Shown here: positions 60,387-64,000 of the stretch, one piece after another
Numbering within the stretch: position 1 is the first letter of the stretch
Layout of the letters: the number at the start of each line of letters is the position of its first letter
Source of the DNA: Methanoculleus sediminis
GTDB taxonomy: Archaea; Halobacteriota; Methanomicrobia; Methanomicrobiales; Methanoculleaceae
Direction of reading: 5' to 3'
DNA length: 64,000 bases
NCBI RefSeq assembly: GCF_001017125.1
Contig: NZ_JXOJ01000005.1
Location: 61,667 to 125,666, forward strand
Made by a program: the position numbers and the translations under genes
Notes under the pieces: model-generated
What the model was told of the DNA's origin: nothing
Database searches by the model: none
The model's input: the letters and a program-made list of their open reading frames with translations, nothing else

Positions 60387-61700
60387 GTGAAATCGGCGGT
60401 ACTGGGCGGCGGCCTTACCGGGATAACGCTGGCCCGCCTGCTCCACGAACAGGACGACGACGTGACCGTTCTCGAACGGAACGAGAATATCGGGGGGCTC
60501 TGCCGCTCGCGGACTGAAGCGGGCTTCACGTTCGATGCCGGGGGCTCGCACATCATCTTCTCCCGCGATACGGAAGTCCTCTCGTTCATGCTCTCGGTCC
60601 TCGGCGAGAACGCCGACCGGCGGACGCGGAATACGAAGATCCTCTATAAAGGCCGCTACGTCAAGTATCCCTTCGAGAACGGGCTGTATCAACTCCCCGA
60701 CGAAGACCGGTTCTTCTGCATCAACGAGTTCATAAAAAACCTCATCGCCGTCGAGAAAGGCGAGGTCCCGCCGCCGACGAACTTTGCCGAGTGGATCACC
60801 TGCACCTTCGGCCGCGGCATCGCCGAGTGCTACATGCTCCCCTACAACGAGAAGATCTGGAACTACCCGGCCGACCGGATGTCGCACCACTGGGTGGAGG
60901 GGCGCATCCCCCGGCCGCCGGTCGAGGATATCATCAGGTCGGCCATCGGGATCGAGACCGAGGGCTACGTCCACCAGGCGGTCTTCTCCTACCCGGTGAC
61001 GGGCGGGATCGAGGCGCTTGTGAAGGCGATCGCGGAACCGGTCGCTCCGGCCGTCCGGACCGGTTTTTCCGTCGCCTCCGTCCGCGAGGAGGACGGGGGT
61101 TTTGCCGTCAGCGACGGCCAGGAGACCGTCCATGCGGATCGGGTGATCTCGACGATCCCGCTCCAGAACCTGCTCCCCTGCCTTTCCGACGTCCCTGCCG
61201 ACGTACAGGCGGCGTGCGACGCCCTCCGCTACAACTCGCTCTGCTCGGTTTTCGTCGGCCTTGTCGGGGAGGTTCCCGATATTTCGTGGCTCTACGTCCC
61301 CGACGAGAAGACCGGCCTCTTCAACCGGATATCGTTCCCCTCGAACTACAGCACGGAGGTCGCCCCTCCCGGCCACTCCTCGATCCTCGCCGAGATCACC
61401 TGCAACGAGGGCGACGCGGTCTCCCGGATGTCGGACGCCGGGATCATCGAGCACACCGTCGCGTCGCTCGTCGACGCCGGGTTCGTCCCGTCACGGGACG
61501 ACGTCGTCTACACCGGCGTTGCGCGGGAGAAGTTCGCCTACGTCGTCTACGACATCGAGTACCGGAAGAACATCGCAATCGTCCGGGAGTTCTGCCGTGA
61601 GCGCGGCATCGACCTCGTCGGGCGGTTCGCAGAGTTCGAGTACCTCAATATGGACGGCTGCATCCGGAGCGCAATCGACTTCGTGAGGAAGGATCGATGA
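60387..61700 (+). CDS. FAD-dependent amine-oxidase-like / UDP-galactopyranose mutase-like protein
   Basis: A 437-residue flavoprotein beginning VKSAVLGGGLTGITLARLL, the Rossmann dinucleotide loop, and VLERNENIGGLCRSR for the FAD ribose. SHHWVEGRIPRPP and YPVTGGIEALVKAIA place it with the UDP-galactopyranose-mutase/protoporphyrinogen-oxidase-like group found in surface-glycan clusters. It overlaps the next glycosyltransferase by 4 nt. Start GTG 60387 fits the TATA box; a longer reading from 60324 would begin before the promoter. Confidence 0.78.
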   Translation: MKSAVLGGGLTGITLARLLHEQDDDVTVLERNENIGGLCRSRTEAGFTFDAGGSHIIFSRDTEVLSFMLSVLGENADRRTRNTKILYKGRYVKYPFENGLYQLPDEDRFFCINEFIKNLIAVEKGEVPPPTNFAEWITCTFGRGIAECYMLPYNEKIWNYPADRMSHHWVEGRIPRPPVEDIIRSAIGIETEGYVHQAVFSYPVTGGIEALVKAIAEPVAPAVRTGFSVASVREEDGGFAVSDGQETVHADRVISTIPLQNLLPCLSDVPADVQAACDALRYNSLCSVFVGLVGEVPDISWLYVPDEKTGLFNRISFPSNYSTEVAPPGHSSILAEITCNEGDAVSRMSDAGIIEHTVASLVDAGFVPSRDDVVYTGVAREKFAYVVYDIEYRKNIAIVREFCRERGIDLVGRFAEFEYLNMDGCIRSAIDFVRKDR

Positions 61701-62674
61701 AGGTCAACATCTTCGTCGAGGACTTCCGGTTCCTGCGCTACATCGGGTGTGCGACGGCGGCGAGGACGCTGTATAACCACCTCGCCCGTCTCCCCGGCAT
61801 GGAGGTCACCCGCAACCTCTACCACGGCGACTTCGACCTGACCCACTACCACACCTTCGGGCCGTGGGCGATGTATCACCTGAAGTTCACCGAGGGCGCA
61901 ACGGTCCTGACCGCCCACTCGACACCCCGCCTGAACGAGGGGAACGTTGCTTTCTCGCAGAGGATAAACCAGATATACCCGAAGATCTACCGGCAGTTCG
62001 ACCACATCATCACGATATCGGAGCCCTGCCACCGGGAGACCGAGCAGCTCGTCCCCGATGTCCCGAAGACCCTCATCCCGAACGGGATCGACCGGGAGTA
62101 CTTCAAGCGGGACAAGAAGAAGAGGAGGTCGTTCCGCGACGAACACGGGATCGATCCCGACCGGAGGGTGGTGCTCTCCGTCGGCCAGCAGACACCCCGG
62201 AAGGGCATCTACGACTTCTTCAAACTCGCGGACCAGCATCCCGAGATGACCTGGGTCTGGGTGGGGGGGTTCCCGTACGGGACGTTCTCGAAGGACTACG
62301 CGAAGATCCAGATGCTCAAGACCCAGTGCCATGAGAACGTCATCTTCACCGGCGTCATCGACGATATCTCGCGGGCGTACAGCGGGGCGGATATCTTCTT
62401 CATGCCTTCCCACGCGGAGACGTTCGGCCTCGTGATCGTGGAGGCTCTCTCGGCGGGCCTTCCGGTCATCGCCCGGGATATCTACGAGTTCCGCGAGATC
62501 TTCGGCGACTCGGTCCTCTTCTTCTCCGAGGCCGGCGAGGCGCGGGAGATCCTCGCCGACGACGCGGTCCTGCATCGCTGCGCCTCCCGCGCCCGCGCCT
62601 CGACGGAGAAATACGACATCACGCTTATAGCAAAACGGCATCAACAACTATACCGGGAGCTGATCGAGGGATGA
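61697..62674 (+). CDS. Glycosyltransferase family 4
   Basis: A 325-residue GT-B glycosyltransferase. TLIPNGIDREYFKR and VVLSVGQQTPRKGIYDFF mark the domain junction, and SHAETFGLVIVEALSAGLPVIA is the EX7E donor-binding motif. The N-terminal acceptor domain is short. Overlaps both neighbours by ATGA, so the three-gene operon is co-translated. It probably adds a hexose in surface glycan or glycolipid synthesis. Confidence 0.9.
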   Translation: MKVNIFVEDFRFLRYIGCATAARTLYNHLARLPGMEVTRNLYHGDFDLTHYHTFGPWAMYHLKFTEGATVLTAHSTPRLNEGNVAFSQRINQIYPKIYRQFDHIITISEPCHRETEQLVPDVPKTLIPNGIDREYFKRDKKKRRSFRDEHGIDPDRRVVLSVGQQTPRKGIYDFFKLADQHPEMTWVWVGGFPYGTFSKDYAKIQMLKTQCHENVIFTGVIDDISRAYSGADIFFMPSHAETFGLVIVEALSAGLPVIARDIYEFREIFGDSVLFFSEAGEAREILADDAVLHRCASRARASTEKYDITLIAKRHQQLYRELIEG

Positions 62675-63369
62675 TCTCCGTAGTCGTGCCGACCTACAAC
62701 GAAGAGCAGAACATCGAGCGCTGCCTTGCGTCGCTCGCCGACCAGACGGTGCCGAGGGAGACCTACGAGATCATCGTCGTCGACGGAGACTCGAAGGACC
62801 GGACCCGGGAACTGGCCGAACCCCTTGCGGACAGGGTCTTCATCCAGACGAGCAAGCGGGTGGGCGGAGCCCGGAACGACGGGGCGATGGCGGCAACGGG
62901 CAATATCATCGCCACGACGGACGCCGACTGCGTCCTCCCCCGGGACTGGGTGGAGCGGATCGAAAGGAACTTTGCGGAGCGTGATATCGTGCAGCTCTAC
63001 GGCACGGTCTACCCGATCGAGGACGGGTTGCGGAACCGGCTCTCTCTTCTCGGCGCGAACATCTTTTCGCGCCTGGGCTACTACACCCGGACGATCTACT
63101 TCACGCTCGGGTGCAACACGGCCTTCGACCGGGAGGCGTTCGTCCGGGCGGGGATGTACCGCTGCATCGACGCCGGGGACGATCTCGAGATCGCGCAGCG
63201 GATGCGCAAACTCGGGAAGGTCCGTCTCGACCCCCGCCTGAAAGTCGGGTTCTCGATGCGGCGCTACCAGCAGTTCGGGACGCTCAAGTCGCTCTGGGAA
63301 TGGCTCTACATCGTTCTTCGCGGCGGCGAGGCGAAAGGCGCCACCTACTCGCAGCGGGAGTACAAGTAG
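62671..63369 (+). CDS. Glycosyltransferase family 2
   Basis: A 232-residue GT-A glycosyltransferase: ISVVVPTYNEEQNIERCL at the N-terminus, IIVVDGDSKDRTRELA, and TTDADCVLP as the metal-binding DxD. A C-terminal WLYIVLRGG amphipathic end may touch the membrane, as in dolichol-phosphate sugar synthases. Overlaps the GT4 gene by 4 nt. Confidence 0.9.
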   Translation: MISVVVPTYNEEQNIERCLASLADQTVPRETYEIIVVDGDSKDRTRELAEPLADRVFIQTSKRVGGARNDGAMAATGNIIATTDADCVLPRDWVERIERNFAERDIVQLYGTVYPIEDGLRNRLSLLGANIFSRLGYYTRTIYFTLGCNTAFDREAFVRAGMYRCIDAGDDLEIAQRMRKLGKVRLDPRLKVGFSMRRYQQFGTLKSLWEWLYIVLRGGEAKGATYSQREYK

Positions 63370-63374
63370 CTGCC

Positions 63375-63800
63375 ATGAAGAAGACCGCATCCATCCCGAA
63401 AGCCTATGCCGGGGCTGTGCAGCGCTCCGATACCTGCGAGTTCGCACAGCTGCTCGGGATGGCGGTCACGGCGATCGAGGACGGCCGTGTTCGGGTGGCG
63501 ATGCCGACGGAGGGGATGAGGAACGCCCACGGCACGACCCACGGGGGCGCGATCTTCGCCGTAGCCGACCACGCCTTCGGCATCGCAGCGAACATGGAGG
63601 GGATCGACCAGATCGCGATCTCCGCAAACATCCGCTACTTCTCCGTCCCGGCAGGGGAGACGCTCGAAGCGGTCGCGTACATGGTCTCGGAGACGGAGAA
63701 GACGTCTGTCTATGCCGTCGACGTCTACTCGGGCGACCGCCTGGTCGCAACGTTCGAGGGCGTCGGGTTCAAGATCGGGGGAACGGCGAAGCGGGAGTGA
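63375..63800 (+). CDS. PaaI-family hotdog thioesterase
   Basis: A 141-residue hotdog-fold thioesterase. MRNAHGTTHGGAIFAVADHAFGIAANM is the PaaI signature (HGG with the active-site Asp in ADHA), followed by ISANIRYFSVPAGETLEAVA. It probably hydrolyses an aryl- or acyl-CoA ester. ATG 63375 lies 6 nt behind the GT2 stop, so cotranscription with the glycan genes is possible. Confidence 0.9.
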   Translation: MKKTASIPKAYAGAVQRSDTCEFAQLLGMAVTAIEDGRVRVAMPTEGMRNAHGTTHGGAIFAVADHAFGIAANMEGIDQIAISANIRYFSVPAGETLEAVAYMVSETEKTSVYAVDVYSGDRLVATFEGVGFKIGGTAKRE

Positions 63801-63867
63801 GGGGGGGTTTGATGCGGCAAATGTCCCCGAGCGTGCAGGCTCTAATGGGCATTGTACCTCACGGATC

Positions 63868-64000
63868 TCGTACACGGATTTCCAGTGGATATCGCCATTG
63901 GGGGAGGGGCTGACGGGGAGTGCGATGGGCGGAACGCGACTGGCCGGAGGGCAGGAGCGTGAGCACCGTTAGGTGCGAACGCCCGGAGCTCGACCACCGT
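63868..64000. repeat. Mosaic micro-hairpin element, copy 5 (cut by window end)
   Basis: Begins GTACACGGATTTCCAGTGGATATCGCCATTGGGG and continues GAGGGGCTGACGGGGAGTGCG. Bases 63904-64000 are identical to 35586-35682 read in reverse. Compared with copy 3, the hairpin module with GCTCC-GCA-GGAGC and two GCACC hairpins is absent between the terminus and the GAGGGGCTGAC block, showing clean module loss or gain. The element runs past the window end. Confidence 0.85.

Overview
The window is GC-rich archaeal chromosome and most resembles a hydrogenotrophic methanogen of the order Methanomicrobiales; Methanoculleus or a close relative is my best guess. The evidence is an F420-type formate dehydrogenase (fdhA-fdhB with fdhD), two FmdE-family proteins, an archaeal UMP kinase, the archaeal tRNA methyltransferase Trm-G10, citramalate synthase of the methanogen type, tandem DUF4013 membrane proteins, and many genes with a TATA box about 25-30 nt before a leaderless start. 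No rRNA, CRISPR array, transposase or phage gene was found. One tRNA (Pro, TGG) is present.

Layout. 1-10 kb: a truncated methyltransferase, msrB, a lipoprotein, an iron-sulfur flavoprotein-like protein, a 1126-residue HEAT-repeat protein, a GalT-like nucleotidyltransferase facing a glycosyltransferase, an overlapping Mut7-C/AmrS-type radical SAM pair, and a zinc ribbon. 10-20 kb: pyrH, tRNA-Pro with endonuclease III just behind it, a repeat island, a PhoU-like/PiT phosphate pair, a nitroreductase, a fusion of a PAPS-reductase-like PP-loop domain with a SufS-like cysteine desulfurase, a second repeat island, fdhD and a VOC protein. 20-28 kb: a molybdenum/tungsten and formate block with fdhAB on one strand and, divergently, FmdE, a TrmO-FmdE fusion and MoeA fused to a periplasmic-binding-like domain. 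28-38 kb: two META-domain surface proteins, phosphoglycerate mutase, a small putative DNA-binding protein behind a very regular operator array, 4-alpha-glucanotransferase, a TIGR04255 protein, a polyprenol-kinase-like membrane protein, Trm-G10, and two repeat islands sharing 119 identical bases in inverted orientation. 38-52 kb: grpE-dnaK-dnaJ, purH, a GNAT protein, four DUF4013 paralogues and a cimA-ilvB-ilvN operon. 52-64 kb: a sodium:solute symporter with an overlapping 35-residue partner, a redox cluster (EFR1 flavodoxin-ferredoxin, DUF4332, two membrane polyferredoxins, a four-helix membrane protein, a double flavodoxin), an epoxide hydrolase, a surface-glycan operon, a hotdog thioesterase, and a final repeat island cut by the window end.

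The least explained structure is a family of mosaic intergenic elements. They are built from chains of tiny perfect hairpins with 3-4 nt loops, a central G-run/C-run hairpin whose loop differs in each copy, and a recurrent terminus containing GGATATCGCCA. Copies lie at 11.3-11.9, 18.3-18.7, 35.4-35.8, 37.6-37.9 and 63.9-64.0 kb, with simpler hairpin chains at 20.3 and 36.4 kb. A separate long hairpin family occurs at 36.4 and 47.8 kb. The second notable signal is three pairs of TGTAACA half-sites, exactly 31 bp apart, in front of a 65-residue protein at 31.75 kb. Best gene-level novelties are the PAPS-reductase/SufS fusion, the TrmO-FmdE fusion and the membrane polyferredoxin/flavodoxin cluster. 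All functions are inferred from sequence reading alone.
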